In this document: positions 19,501-27,508 of the stretch, one piece after another
Position numbering within the stretch: the stretch's first letter is position 1
Layout: each line of letters starts with the position of its first letter
Assembly: GCF_002367995.1 (NCBI RefSeq)
Contig: NZ_AP018207.1
Span: 6,610,104-6,674,103, forward strand
DNA length: 64,000 bases
Direction of reading: 5' to 3'
Origin: Calothrix brevissima NIES-22
GTDB lineage: Bacteria; Cyanobacteriota; Cyanobacteriia; Cyanobacteriales; Nostocaceae
Made by a program: the position numbers and the translations under genes
Notes under the pieces: generated by a model
What the model saw: only the letters and a program-made list of their open reading frames with translations
Told to the model about the DNA's origin: nothing
The model's database searches: none

Positions 19501-20154
19501 GATTTAGGTCTACCGGATATGAACGGGTTAGAACTAATTGAGCAAATTAAACAACAACCCGATTTAGTCAAGATTCCCATCATTGTCTATACCGGAAAGG
19601 AACTCTCCCGCCCAGAAGAAACCCAATTACGACGGCTAGCAGAGACTATAATTATTAAAGATGTGCGATCGCCTGAACGCTTACTTGATGAAACTGCCTT
19701 ATTTCTCCATCGTATCCAGGCTAATTTACCTCAGTCAAAGCGACAAATTTTAGAGCAACTCCGCAATTCTGATACTATCCTGGCACATAAAAAGATTTTA
19801 ATTATTGATGACGATGTCCGCAATATCTTTGCGATCACCAGCTTGCTAGAAAGTTACCAAATGCAAGTAATTTTTGCGGAAAATGGTAGAGATGGCATAG
19901 CAATATTGCAAGCTAATTCTGATGTTAACGCCGTCTTGATGGATATAATGATGCCAGAAATGGACGGTTATGAAGCCACTCGCGCTATCCGTCAACAGGT
20001 ACAATTCCGTTCTCTACCCATAATTGCTTTAACTGCAAAAGCAATGCAAGGCGATAGAGAAAAATGCATCGCAGCCGGAGCTTCAGATTATCTTACTAAA
20101 CCTGTAGATACAGAGCAATTACTTTCTTTATTACGGGTTTGGCTATATCGGTAA
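16531..20154 (+). CDS. CHASE3-HAMP-GAF hybrid histidine kinase with three receiver domains
   Basis: About 1207 residues from the ATG at 16531. It has an N-terminal membrane segment, a periplasmic CHASE3-type four-helix sensor (about 35-180; QQAETGQRGYIITGEKRYL), a second membrane segment (about 188-208) and a HAMP domain (about 210-265). A GAF domain (about 285-430) and a Gln/Glu-rich coiled coil (about 435-530) follow. HisKA carries His544 (ANMSHELRTPLN); HATPase has GTGLGLS. Three C-terminal receivers carry VCMPDLDG, LGLPDMNG and IMMPEMDG. CheR, CheB and a response regulator follow on the same strand. It probably works with them as a chemosensory-like branch without a classical receptor. 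A TTG at 16519 is an alternative start. Confidence 0.9.
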   Translation: MLNRLKIGSKIGASFALGLTILTALGLISHRTTNELISTSYLENHTYQVLGLLQDLNSKLQQAETGQRGYIITGEKRYLEPYQAAIESIDQPLTKLREFTADNPVQQHRLERLQPLIAERITIMQKVLELRDSQGLEAAKKLILTDEGKRLMDKIRYLTDEMKLEENELLTQRSNQAKAAARATISTITYGIPISFILIALIGYLLSRDISQPLEKFSRVAAKISDGDLSGKLPDTKRQDEVGILTRSFNQMIANLQETKQKNEQENWLKSNLAEFSNSLQGRRNLVNVTESILSKLAPLVSAQQGVIYLMENRENQPTLKLFSSYAYKERKNLANQFRLGEGLVGQCALEKQRILLTQVPPDYIQISSGLGETPPLNIVVLPVLFEKQVNAVIELASLQAFSELHLIFLEQVSEVIGIALNAINADMLTQQLLQQSQELTEELKAQQAELQNSNQLLQQQAADLEASQLLLQEQQDELKQSNEELQALNEELEEKAELLAVQKREVEVKNQQIEQARLSLEEQAQALTLSSKYKSEFLANMSHELRTPLNSLLILARLMSENSEGNLTAKQIEYSQTIYNAGTDLLALINDVLDLAKVESGKFTIESKSVNFLDLQRHLQANFRQVAENKGLSFNLEFDQNLPPEFYTDPKRLQQILNNLLANAFKFTEQGRVSLEVRLISPDTVAFAVSDTGIGIAKEKQQLIFEAFQQADGTTSRKYGGTGLGLSISRELAHLLGGRIELISQLGEGSTFTLYLPLQEMQTNVTAKASEIVKQKNLLVTQITSSLPLVAPSLSVVNLPNSQPEIADDRENIRVGDKVLLVIEDDVKFARILQDMAQQQGFKVLLALHGQAGLALAQQYKPDAITLDVCMPDLDGWMVLDRLKHNGETRHIPVHILSIDDRQQRGLELGAIAYLQKPVSKEQLTGALTDIKAFLARKVKNLLIIEDDPVQARSIIELIGNGDVQSTAVNTAAEALATLRSQRIDCIVLDLGLPDMNGLELIEQIKQQPDLVKIPIIVYTGKELSRPEETQLRRLAETIIIKDVRSPERLLDETALFLHRIQANLPQSKRQILEQLRNSDTILAHKKILIIDDDVRNIFAITSLLESYQMQVIFAENGRDGIAILQANSDVNAVLMDIMMPEMDGYEATRAIRQQVQFRSLPIIALTAKAMQGDREKCIAAGASDYLTKPVDTEQLLSLLRVWLYR

Positions 20155-20197
20155 GATACTCCCATACCTTTAAGGGAACTCCAGATAATTGATAATT

Positions 20198-20272
20198 GTA
20201 GGTTGGGTAGAGCGTCAGCGAAACCCAACAAAGCCGCCTGAGTGTTGGGTTACGTTCCTCAACCCAACCTAC
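20198..20272. repeat. 75-bp GTAGGTTGGG palindromic repeat, copy 1
   Basis: Begins GTAGGTTGGGTAGAGCG and ends CTCAACCCAACCTAC. Internal arms AACCCAAC / GTTGGGTT pair around a GCCGCCTGAG loop. A near-identical copy follows 58 bases downstream. Confidence 0.8.
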
Positions 20273-20330
20273 GCCTTTTTGGATAAATAGGAAACCTGTC
20301 TACGGCAATACAGTTGAGTGCAGGATAAAT

Positions 20331-20405
20331 GTAGGTTGGGTAGAGCGACAGCGAAACCCAACAAAGCCGCCTGAGCGTTGGGTTTCGTTCCTCAACCCAA
20401 CCTAC
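20331..20405. repeat. 75-bp GTAGGTTGGG palindromic repeat, copy 2
   Basis: Same length and same ends as the copy at 20198-20272, with only a few substitutions. Both lie between the hybrid kinase and cheR and could act as a bidirectional terminator or RNA stabiliser. The family is a dispersed intergenic repeat. Confidence 0.8.
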
Positions 20406-20411
20406 GTCTTC

Positions 20412-20441
20412 CCATGCCCCATGCCCCATGCCCTATGCCCA
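20412..20441. repeat. CCCATGC tandem heptamer
   Basis: Four units of CCCATGC / CCTATGC type, complementary to the GGGCATT tracts elsewhere in the window. The remaining bases up to 20764 are AT-rich, without a recognisable gene. Confidence 0.7.
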
Positions 20442-20779
20442 TTTTTAAAGCAGATCTATTGATTAAAAAAAATTGTAAATATGATTTACCGAATAAATTG
20501 GTTGTGATTTTACCTTTGATTGTCTGAAATATTCAATATTTTTAGATTTTATTTATATTAAAGTTGAAAGACTGAAAACATATAACTATTAGAGGATTTA
20601 GCGATCTGACTTGAGGCAGTCGTGACAATAAGGTAAAAATTATAAATTGAAAATGAGTTTTATTAAATAAATTGGGTCTATATTAATGTCTAGTACTTTA
20701 GAAATAGCCAACAACTGTGAGATTTTGACTTTGCTATATTCACAGCAAAATCATTAATTAATAGTTGCTTGTGTCTGTT

Positions 20780-21610
20780 ATGAGTTTACCAAAAATCAAA
20801 TTAGAGGATATCGAAATTCAGTTATTGCTGGAAGGAGTATACCGCTATTGGGGTTATGATTTTCGCAATTATGCCTTATCTTCTCTCAAACGTCGCATTC
20901 ATCATTTTGTAAAAAAAGAGAATTTTACCAGCGTTTCCGATTTACAAGCGCGGGTGTTGCACGATCAAAAATGTTTAGAAAGATTTTTACTGAATCTCAC
21001 AGTAAATGTAACTTCGATGTTTCGCGATCCTAGTTTTTATCTCTCCTTGAGAAATGAAGTCATTCCCCTATTACGCACCTATCCTTTTATTCGCATTTGG
21101 CACGCTGGATGCTCAACAGGAGAGGAAGTATATTCAATGGCGATTTTACTACAAGAAGAAAATCTTTACCAACGTTGCCGGATTTATGCGACTGACTTTA
21201 ATGAAAAAGTACTGCAAACAGCAAAAGCTGGCATTTATTCTTTAAAACTCATGCAAGATTACACCCAACTGTATTTAAAAGCAGGTGGTAAAGCCTCTTT
21301 TTCAGAATATTACACCGCAGCTTATGATAATGCTATTTTCCGCGCATCCTTACGAGAAAATATTATATTTGCTCAACATAACTTAGCGACTGATAGCTCT
21401 TTTAATGAGTTTCATATCGTTATATGTCGTAACGTTTTAATTTATTTCAACCAAGATTTACAAAAGCGCGTACATGAACTGTTTTATCATAGCCTTTGTC
21501 CTTTTGGTATCTTAGGGTTAGGCAGGCAAGAATCAATTCGTTTTACCACTCACGATCAACAATACCAAGAGCTTGTCAAAGGTGAAAAGCTTTATCGGAG
21601 GTTGAATTAG
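20780..21610 (+). CDS. cheR: CheR-type protein-glutamate methyltransferase
   Basis: 276 residues from the ATG at 20780. It has a short all-helical N-domain (YRYWGYDFRNYALSSLKRRI) and the SAM-binding methyltransferase domain with WHAGCSTGEEVYSMAI, IYATDFNEKVL and VICRNVLIYF, as in CheR. Its usual reaction is methylation of glutamates on chemoreceptors, but no receptor gene is present here. In related clusters the substrate may be a hybrid kinase. The stop overlaps the GTG start of cheB by one base, so the two are translationally coupled. An upstream in-frame start at 20765 is less likely. Confidence 0.92.
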   Translation: MSLPKIKLEDIEIQLLLEGVYRYWGYDFRNYALSSLKRRIHHFVKKENFTSVSDLQARVLHDQKCLERFLLNLTVNVTSMFRDPSFYLSLRNEVIPLLRTYPFIRIWHAGCSTGEEVYSMAILLQEENLYQRCRIYATDFNEKVLQTAKAGIYSLKLMQDYTQLYLKAGGKASFSEYYTAAYDNAIFRASLRENIIFAQHNLATDSSFNEFHIVICRNVLIYFNQDLQKRVHELFYHSLCPFGILGLGRQESIRFTTHDQQYQELVKGEKLYRRLN

Positions 21611-22203
21611 TGACGGCTAAAATTGTGGTGATTGGTGCATCTATTGGTGGGTTATCGGCGCTAAAAATCTTGCTAAAAAACATGCCAAAAGATTTAGCAT
21701 GTCCGATTATTGTGGTGCAGCATCGCCATCTAGATTCGCGCGATCGCTTGAGAGATATCTTACAAGAAAATACAGCCTTAAAAATCCGAGAAGTCGAAGA
21801 TAAAGACGAAATTTTACCAGGATATGTTTATCTAGCACCGGCTGATTATCATTTGTTAGTGGAATCTGGTTTCTTCGCACTGTCTACAGATGAGCCTGTT
21901 TCCTATGCTCGACCTTCAATAGATGTTTTATTTGAGTCTGCTGCTGATATTTATGGCGAGCAAGTTATTGGTGTGATATTAACAGGCGCAAATGAAGATG
22001 GAATGCAAGGTTTAAAAATGGTAAAATTAAAATTTGGCCTTGCTATTGTTCAAGACCCAACAACTGCCGAATGCGCTGTGATGCCAAAAGCAGCTATGAA
22101 TGCTGTGGCTGTAGACTGGATTTTACCCCTAGAAGAGATTGCCCAGAAATTAATTTACCTTTGTCATCATACTGGTAAAGGCTCGCTATCTAAATGTCAG
22201 TAA
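21610..22203 (+). CDS. cheB: CheB-type methylesterase, receiver-less
   Basis: The 197-residue protein holds only the CheB catalytic domain. The classical N-terminal receiver is absent. The triad is visible: Ser11 in VIGASIGGLSAL, His38 in VVQHRH and Asp130 in LTGANEDGMQG. The GTG start overlaps the cheR stop. Without a receiver it cannot be switched by direct phosphorylation as in enteric CheB, so control may come from the single-domain regulator at 22481 or from the hybrid kinase. Confidence 0.92.
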   Translation: MTAKIVVIGASIGGLSALKILLKNMPKDLACPIIVVQHRHLDSRDRLRDILQENTALKIREVEDKDEILPGYVYLAPADYHLLVESGFFALSTDEPVSYARPSIDVLFESAADIYGEQVIGVILTGANEDGMQGLKMVKLKFGLAIVQDPTTAECAVMPKAAMNAVAVDWILPLEEIAQKLIYLCHHTGKGSLSKCQ

Positions 22204-22263
22204 ATTCTAACAAAATCGCCTGCAATTTTCTCTGGAATATTCAGTTACCAATTATGAAAAATT

Positions 22264-22296
22264 AGATCCCCGACTTCTTAAAGAAGTCGGGGATCT
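22264..22296. repeat. AGATCCCCGACTTCTT hairpin, copy 1
   Basis: A near-perfect 16-bp stem with AGATCCCCGACTTCTT as its left arm, lying 60 bases after the cheB stop. An almost identical hairpin lies at 47661-47693, also shortly after a gene. No T-run follows, so it is better called a dispersed palindrome than a classical terminator. Confidence 0.75.
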
Positions 22297-22480
22297 AGCA
22301 TGAGAGGATTTTCACAATAATAAATGTCATCTACCCCAGGGTAGAAAATTCGCGTTGAAAACCATAATTTTACAGATATTCAAAGCTTAATTGCCACACT
22401 TTGCTCAGATTTTTTTTATCTGCTAGAATCCTGAAGAAACTATTAACTTTCGGAAAAAAATTTGGAGATAAGAATAAAAT

Positions 22481-22951
22481 ATGCTTTCCGAAAAAAGCCT
22501 TAATCCTACCATTCCGGAAGATTCTCTAATTTTAGAAGGTTTAAGAGTTTTGCTAGTGGAAGATAATGAGGATACACAGCTCTTACTCACTTTTTTACTA
22601 GAGGATGCAGGTGCAAATGTAGTAGTCACAGGATCGGCCTATGAAGCCTTAGCAGCGTTAGAACAAATGCAACCGGATGTCTTGCTGTGTGATATTGGCT
22701 TACCGGAAATAGACGGTTGTACTCTAATGCGGAAAATTAGAGCCATGTACACAAATCAATTCAAGCATATTCCGGCGATCGCTCTGACTGCTTATGCCCA
22801 AGAAACTGTGGAACAAGAAGCACTAGCTTCAGGATTTCAGGCTTACTTTGTCAAGCCCATAGAACCAATGGAATTTGTGAATTCCGTGGTAACCGTGCTG
22901 AATAAAAGCTACCAAGCTCATCCTGCTTGCATGTCGCCTACTGCAATCTGA
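22481..22951 (+). CDS. Single-domain response regulator
   Basis: The 156-residue receiver domain has a 20-residue N-terminal tail. Acidic residues are in LLVEDNEDTQ, the phospho-acceptor Asp71 in LLCDIGLPEIDG, the switch Thr in IALTAYA and the Lys in YFVKPIEP. There is no output domain, so it is a CheY-like or phosphorelay shuttle. It lies 277 bases after cheB on the same strand. The spacer contains a strong hairpin, so it may have its own promoter. Likely partner of the hybrid kinase at 16531. Confidence 0.9.
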   Translation: MLSEKSLNPTIPEDSLILEGLRVLLVEDNEDTQLLLTFLLEDAGANVVVTGSAYEALAALEQMQPDVLLCDIGLPEIDGCTLMRKIRAMYTNQFKHIPAIALTAYAQETVEQEALASGFQAYFVKPIEPMEFVNSVVTVLNKSYQAHPACMSPTAI

Positions 22952-23084
22952 TGTCAAGCATAGTGTTATAAATCTCAACTTTCATCAGAATTTGGCTATT
23001 GACAACCGAAAAAGCCAGCAAATCAGGATTTATAACGGCAAAGTTTTCCCATTTTAATGGCACATATTATATCAGGTTTAAGCA

Positions 23085-23202
23085 TATTTGTACACTACAA
23101 AGAGAAAGATGATCTCTAAGCAGAGTATGTCTAAATTATCTATATATATGGTAAACACCTGGTATATCTGGAGGCTTGGCACAACCAAGCCTTTTTTATT
23201 TT
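23085..23202 (+). ncRNA. Putative small RNA gene, copy 1 of a tandem pair
   Basis: Ends in a canonical rho-independent terminator: an 8-bp stem AGGCTTGG / CCAAGCCT (23172-23192) with loop CACAA, followed by a T-rich run. No coding frame precedes it. A second stretch 215 bases downstream aligns along its whole length (TATTTG at the same distance before GATGATC, then GAGTA.GT.TAAATTAT, then the terminator). Conservation of both the upstream promoter-like stretch and the terminator suggests a duplicated sRNA gene. The exact 5' end is unknown. Confidence 0.5.
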
Positions 23203-23299
23203 CTAATCGTATATAATTATACTGTAATGATAATTTACTTCGCAAAGCTGGGAAAACAGATAATATTTGGCACAATTAGAGCGATAGCAGGTTGTGACT

Positions 23300-23420
23300 T
23301 ATTTGCATACATCCCATAGGATGATGATCTGTCATAAGAGTAGGTATAAATTATTTTAGTACGTTGTTAAGCACAGCAATGATCGAGGTTTGGCTCGCAA
23401 CCAAACCTTTTTTTATTTTT
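23300..23420 (+). ncRNA. Putative small RNA gene, copy 2 of a tandem pair
   Basis: Diverged copy of 23085-23202. The terminator stem here is AGGTTTGG / CCAAACCT (23386-23408), followed by seven T. Paired changes between the two stems (GC in copy 1 replaced by AT in copy 2 on both arms) keep the pairing, which is the signature of a selected RNA hairpin. It does not match any RNA family I can recall. Confidence 0.5.
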
Positions 23421-23444
23421 AGAGACGCGATTAATCGCGTCTCT
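23421..23444. repeat. 24-bp perfect palindrome
   Basis: AGAGACGCGATT followed by its exact reverse complement, directly after the second terminator. AGAGACGCG-type palindromes are common dispersed repeats in Nostocales. A degenerate partial copy (ACGCAATTAATCGC) follows at once. Confidence 0.75.
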
Positions 23445-23589
23445 ACAATTACGCAATTAATCGCATTTCCTCATGTCTTAGCGCCTAATTATTAAATTGT
23501 GTGCATTCTCTGGCTATGGTGATTGAGAATGTTGCAAAATCTCGGTAGACTAGCTGCGCTGGCTGGAGACAAATGTATTTTGGTGCTAT

Positions 23590-24312
23590 ATGGGTTTAAT
23601 TCGCAGTCATCGTCTGCAATTGACAAGGCGTCAATTTTTCCAAATTTCTGGATTGTCTGGTGCGAGTTTTTTACTTGGTGGGTGCGGTACGCCAAGTTTT
23701 GAAGATTTGGTAGGTAAACTTTCCGAACCGCTAAATCAACGCTTAGAAACTTTAATATTTAATCCGCAAAAGCCTGTACCAGAATTTTCCCCTAGCCAAA
23801 TTGAACCAAAGGCGCTAATAGTTAATACTTTTCGCAGTACGCCAATTATCGATCCGCAAAAGTATCGTTTAATTGTTGATGGTGAGGTAAATCATCCCTT
23901 AAGTTTGAGTTTGCCAGAAATTTTTGCTTTACCCCTGACTTCAATGATTATTCGCCATGTTTGTGTAGAAGGCTGGGCAGCAATTGTACAGTGGGGTGGT
24001 GTACGTCTGCAAGAAATAATTGCACTTGCTCAACCTAAAGCTAATGTCAAATATGCTTATTTTAAATCAGCCGATGGCTACTATGAAAGTTGGGATATCG
24101 CGTCAGTATTGCATCCACAAACTTTACTAGCTTATCAAAAAAACGGTGAGCCTTTACCAGTTGATAACGGTGCGCCTTTGCGTTTAGCTTCACCTATAAA
24201 ATTAGGATATAAGCAAAGTAAGTGGGTAACTCAAATTACTCTAACTAATCAGTTATCAATTTTTAAAGGTTACTGGGAAGACCAAGGTTATGAATGGTAT
24301 GCAGGACTATGA
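23590..24312 (+). CDS. Molybdopterin-dependent oxidoreductase, sulfite-oxidase/MsrP-like
   Basis: The 240-residue protein has a Tat-type signal (LTRRQFFQISG) joined to a lipobox-like LGGC, so it is exported folded and perhaps lipid-anchored. The single catalytic domain belongs to the sulfite oxidase superfamily. The molybdenum-ligating Cys125 lies in IIRHVCVEGWAA. PLRLASPIKLGYKQSKW near the C-terminus is typical of the fold. It resembles the catalytic subunit of periplasmic methionine-sulfoxide reductase (MsrP/YedY), but no membrane heme partner is adjacent. The substrate is unknown. Confidence 0.85.
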   Translation: MGLIRSHRLQLTRRQFFQISGLSGASFLLGGCGTPSFEDLVGKLSEPLNQRLETLIFNPQKPVPEFSPSQIEPKALIVNTFRSTPIIDPQKYRLIVDGEVNHPLSLSLPEIFALPLTSMIIRHVCVEGWAAIVQWGGVRLQEIIALAQPKANVKYAYFKSADGYYESWDIASVLHPQTLLAYQKNGEPLPVDNGAPLRLASPIKLGYKQSKWVTQITLTNQLSIFKGYWEDQGYEWYAGL

Positions 24313-24346
24313 AAAAGTCAAGCTATTGAACAATCATAACAAGAAA

Positions 24347-24462
24347 GAGGGACAAGGGGGACAAGGGAGACAAGGGAAGGGGGACAAGGGGGACAAGGAG
24401 GACAAATAAATATCGCCTTCTTGACTATTGACCATTGACTATTGACTATTGACTATTGACCA
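24347..24462. repeat. STRR tracts before pyrF-pyrE
   Basis: GGGGGACAA / GGGAGACAA nonamers (24347-24405) are followed by TTGACTA heptamers (24419-24462), ending seven bases before the ATG of the pyrimidine gene. As at 1348-1390, repeat DNA occupies the ribosome-binding position. Confidence 0.8.
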
Positions 24463-24469
24463 ATTATCT

Positions 24470-25903
24470 ATGAAATTTTTTGATAAACTACATGATAATA
24501 TTGCCCGCAATCAAAGCCTACTATTTGTAGGACTCGATCCCAATCCAGAGATGATGCCCAAACGTTATGCATCTTTAGATATCATGGATGGTTTGTGGAA
24601 TTGGTTGCAATTTATTATTGCCGAAACGGCAGATTATGTCTGTGCTTATAAGCCAACTTTCGGGTTTTATGAAGCTTTAGGTATTCCTGGTTTAGAACTA
24701 TTACACAAAACTTTAAAAGCTATTCCGCCACACATTCCTATTATTTTGGATGCTAAACATAGCGATTTAAATACTAGTACTATTTTGGCGCGGACTGTAT
24801 TTACAGAATGGGGTGTTGATGCTATTACACTCAGTCCTTATACCGGACAAGATCATGTGGCACCATTTTTAGTTTATCCCGATCATGCAGTATTTATTTT
24901 ATGTTGTACATCTAATCCTGGTGCGGAAAGTTTACAGCAATATCCGGTAACCGAAACACCTTTATATTTACAAGTAGTCAAAGAATCAAAAAATTGGGGA
25001 ACCCCAGAGCAATTAGGCTTAGAAGTTGGGACTAATAATCCAGAAGTTTTGGCGTTAATTCGCGCCATTGCACCGGAAAGATTGATTATGGCTCGTAGTA
25101 TTTGGGTAGAGGGTAGCAATCTCAATCAAATTGTCGCTGCTGGGTTGAATGATAATGGTACGGGGTTGATAATTCCTGTGCCTCAAGATATGCTATCTAG
25201 TCCCCAATTATCTCAAAAAATCGCAGATTTACGAGTAGAAATTAATGAATGTAAAAATAATATTAATGATGAGAATTCTACCTGTAATGTCTGGTTACCA
25301 GATGTCAGCGTTTCTAATATACATCCGCAGCAAGATTTAATTTTACAATTGTACGATATTGGCTGCATTATGTTTGGTAGCTTTGTGCAAGCCTCTGGCG
25401 CAACTTTTCCTTATTACATCGATTTACGTAAAATTATTTCTAATCCGCAAGTTTTTAATCAAGTATTGAGTGGCTATGCAACTATTTTAGAAACTCTCAA
25501 TTTTGATCGGATTGCGGGTATTCCCTACGGTTCTTTACCTACAGCTACTGGTTTAGCTTTACGCCTTCATTGTCCAATGATTTTTCCGCGCAAGGAAGTT
25601 AAAGCACATGGAACTCGCAAGGTAATTGAGGGTAACTATAATCCAGGTGAAACTGTTGTGGTTGTGGATGATATTTTGATAAGTGGTAAAAGTGTGATGG
25701 AAGGTGCAGAAAAATTAAAATCTGCGGGGCTAAATGTTCAAGATATTGTTGTATTTATTGACCATGAACAGGGTGTAAAAAATAGGTTAAGCCAACATGG
25801 TTACAATAGTTATGCGGTTTTAACTCTTTCGGAAATTACAGAAACTCTGTATCAAGCTGGACGTATTAATGAGGGACAATTATTAGCTTTTAAAGAAGGG
25901 TAG
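24470..25903 (+). CDS. pyrF-pyrE: Bifunctional orotidine-5'-phosphate decarboxylase / orotate phosphoribosyltransferase
   Basis: 477 residues from the ATG at 24470. The N-terminal half (about 1-285) is a type-2 OMP decarboxylase with LFVGLDPNPEMM, KPTFGFYE and the catalytic DAKHSDLN. The C-terminal half (about 295-477) is an orotate phosphoribosyltransferase with the PRPP loop VVVVDDILISGKS. Together they do the last two steps of UMP synthesis, but the domain order is PyrF-PyrE, the reverse of animal UMP synthase. An upstream start at 24449 is open but falls inside the STRR tract. Confidence 0.93.
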   Translation: MKFFDKLHDNIARNQSLLFVGLDPNPEMMPKRYASLDIMDGLWNWLQFIIAETADYVCAYKPTFGFYEALGIPGLELLHKTLKAIPPHIPIILDAKHSDLNTSTILARTVFTEWGVDAITLSPYTGQDHVAPFLVYPDHAVFILCCTSNPGAESLQQYPVTETPLYLQVVKESKNWGTPEQLGLEVGTNNPEVLALIRAIAPERLIMARSIWVEGSNLNQIVAAGLNDNGTGLIIPVPQDMLSSPQLSQKIADLRVEINECKNNINDENSTCNVWLPDVSVSNIHPQQDLILQLYDIGCIMFGSFVQASGATFPYYIDLRKIISNPQVFNQVLSGYATILETLNFDRIAGIPYGSLPTATGLALRLHCPMIFPRKEVKAHGTRKVIEGNYNPGETVVVVDDILISGKSVMEGAEKLKSAGLNVQDIVVFIDHEQGVKNRLSQHGYNSYAVLTLSEITETLYQAGRINEGQLLAFKEG

Positions 25904-26381
25904 TAAGTCAAAAGTCAAAAGTCAATAGTCAATAGTCAATAGTCAATAGTCAACAGGGATGTATACCAATCATATATGAATTATAAATACTTATCTTCCT
26001 TGTCTTCCTTGTCTTTCTTAGACTTCTTGCATAAATATCTTTTTGTCTCACGCAAAGACGCAAAGAAGAAGCTAAGAATAAGGACTTTTGCAAGAAGTCT
26101 CTTGTCTTCCTTGTCCCTTTTGTTTGCATCTTAAATAGGATTGCTATAGTAGGGTGTGTTGTCATTTAGTGCAACTTACTGTTAAGAATTTATATAATTT
26201 AAGGTGCGTTAGCCTACGGCATAACACACCCTACTCATATTTTATATTTTTTCATATCCATTACATTATATTATTGAGGAGTGTGTTAGTCAGATAACAA
26301 GATAAATTGCACTTTGTTAAATCTCTTGTCATTTGACCTGATTTTTGGGTTGAAATTTTACCTCACTACTGCTGACTAATT
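25904..26381. other. Spacer with STRR and two inverted repeats
   Basis: Heptamers (AGTCAAT, about 25906-25955) follow the pyrimidine gene. An inverted repeat with GACTTCTTGCA at 26021-26031 and its complement at 26089-26099 encloses 57 bases. A second, GTAGGGTGTGTT (26149-26160) against AACACACCCTAC (26223-26234), is another dispersed cyanobacterial palindrome. No gene is supported. Confidence 0.6.
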
Positions 26382-27455
26382 ATGAATGCTTCTCTCAATC
26401 AACTAATCAAAATATTAATTTTTACGCTAATATTTCCTTTGATTTTTCTCAATTTATGGTTAGCATTTAAATTTTTCCATTACTTTGAACCAATAGTGAT
26501 TATTTTAGTATTAGCAAGTTTGTTTGCTTTTATTTTAAACTATCCGGTTTCTAGTTTAGAAAAAGGCGGACTGAAACGTAACTATGCGATCGCATCTGTA
26601 TTTATACCTGCTGTGGTAATTGTAGTTACGTTAGCTATGATATTAGTACCGATTGTTTTAGAGCAGTTTAATGAAATTGCTAAATTACTACCCCAATGGA
26701 TTGATGCGAATGAGACAAAATTTCAAAGTTTAAATGCTTGGAATTTAAGCGAAAATTTGCAAGTAAATATTGGGCAAATATTAACGCAATTAAACGATCG
26801 CTTACCTGATGAATTAGAGTATTTATTTAAACATCTTTTAAGCATTATTATTGATACTATTGATAGTATTTCTGAAGCCATAGTCACAGTAGTATTAACA
26901 TTTTACCTATTAATAGATGGTCAAAGAATTTGGGAAGGAATATTTCAAAAAATACCTTGGGATTTTGCCCAGAAAGTGAAAAATTCCTTGCAGCAAAATT
27001 TTCAAAACTACTTAATTGGTCAAGTTAGTTTAGGACTGCTGATGGGAGTTTCGGAAACTTTAATGTTTTTAGCTTTTCACGTGCAGTTTGCACTACTTTT
27101 TGGCTTGGGAATTGGGGTTTTAAGCTTAATTCCTTTTGGCGATGTTATCAGTCTGATTGTAGTGACTTTAATTATCGCCTCTCATGATTTTTGGCTAGCA
27201 GTCAAGGTGTTTGTTGTAGCTATTGTAATTGACCAGTTAATCGATCAGGCGATCGCACCTCGGTTGTTAGGAAAGTTCACAGGACTAAGACCGGTTTGGG
27301 TGATCCTTTCCTTACTCATAGGTACTTATATAGGCGGATTGTTGGGCTTGTTAATTGCAGTACCTATAGCTGGTTTGATTAAAGACGCAGCAGATGGCTT
27401 TGTATCTGATGTTTCCAGCAAGGCGATTGCGGGGGAAGTTGTAAGTAGACAATAA
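26382..27455 (+). CDS. AI-2E/PerM family membrane transporter
   Basis: The 357-residue multi-spanning protein has two N-terminal membrane helices, a hydrophilic helical loop (about 100-150), and the family's C-terminal half with IGQVSLGLLMGVSETL, LLFGLGIGVLSLIPFGDVISL and DQAIAPRLLGKFTGLRPVWV. Members export small molecules or ions, and the substrate here is not predictable. The gene stands alone. A 20-bp tandem repeat begins at its stop codon. Confidence 0.9.
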   Translation: MNASLNQLIKILIFTLIFPLIFLNLWLAFKFFHYFEPIVIILVLASLFAFILNYPVSSLEKGGLKRNYAIASVFIPAVVIVVTLAMILVPIVLEQFNEIAKLLPQWIDANETKFQSLNAWNLSENLQVNIGQILTQLNDRLPDELEYLFKHLLSIIIDTIDSISEAIVTVVLTFYLLIDGQRIWEGIFQKIPWDFAQKVKNSLQQNFQNYLIGQVSLGLLMGVSETLMFLAFHVQFALLFGLGIGVLSLIPFGDVISLIVVTLIIASHDFWLAVKVFVVAIVIDQLIDQAIAPRLLGKFTGLRPVWVILSLLIGTYIGGLLGLLIAVPIAGLIKDAADGFVSDVSSKAIAGEVVSRQ

Positions 27456-27508
27456 AGTTCTTTACTGGCTCGTAAAGTTCTTTACTGGCTCGTAAAGTCC
27501 TTTACTAA
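27453..27508. repeat. 20-bp tandem repeat at the transporter stop codon
   Basis: About 2.8 units of TAAAGTTCTTTACTGGCTCG. The first TAA is the stop codon of the preceding gene. Each unit contains the inverted pair TAAAG / CTTTA, so the transcript can form a row of small hairpins. The rest of the spacer to 27754 shows nothing. Confidence 0.8.

Noticed and set aside
22965-23036. Long-range inverted repeat GTTATAAATC / GATTTATAAC after the response regulator
   Set aside because: Ten-base AT-rich arms 52 bases apart are weak evidence; recorded only as a possible terminator region.
23085-23420. NsiR1, the known tandem heterocyst sRNA
   Set aside because: NsiR1 lies in a longer tandem array upstream of hetF in Nostoc; hetF is not here and only two diverged copies exist. 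Not assigned.
24347-24462. CRISPR array
   Set aside because: Units are 7-9 bases with no spacers and no cas genes; these are STRRs.
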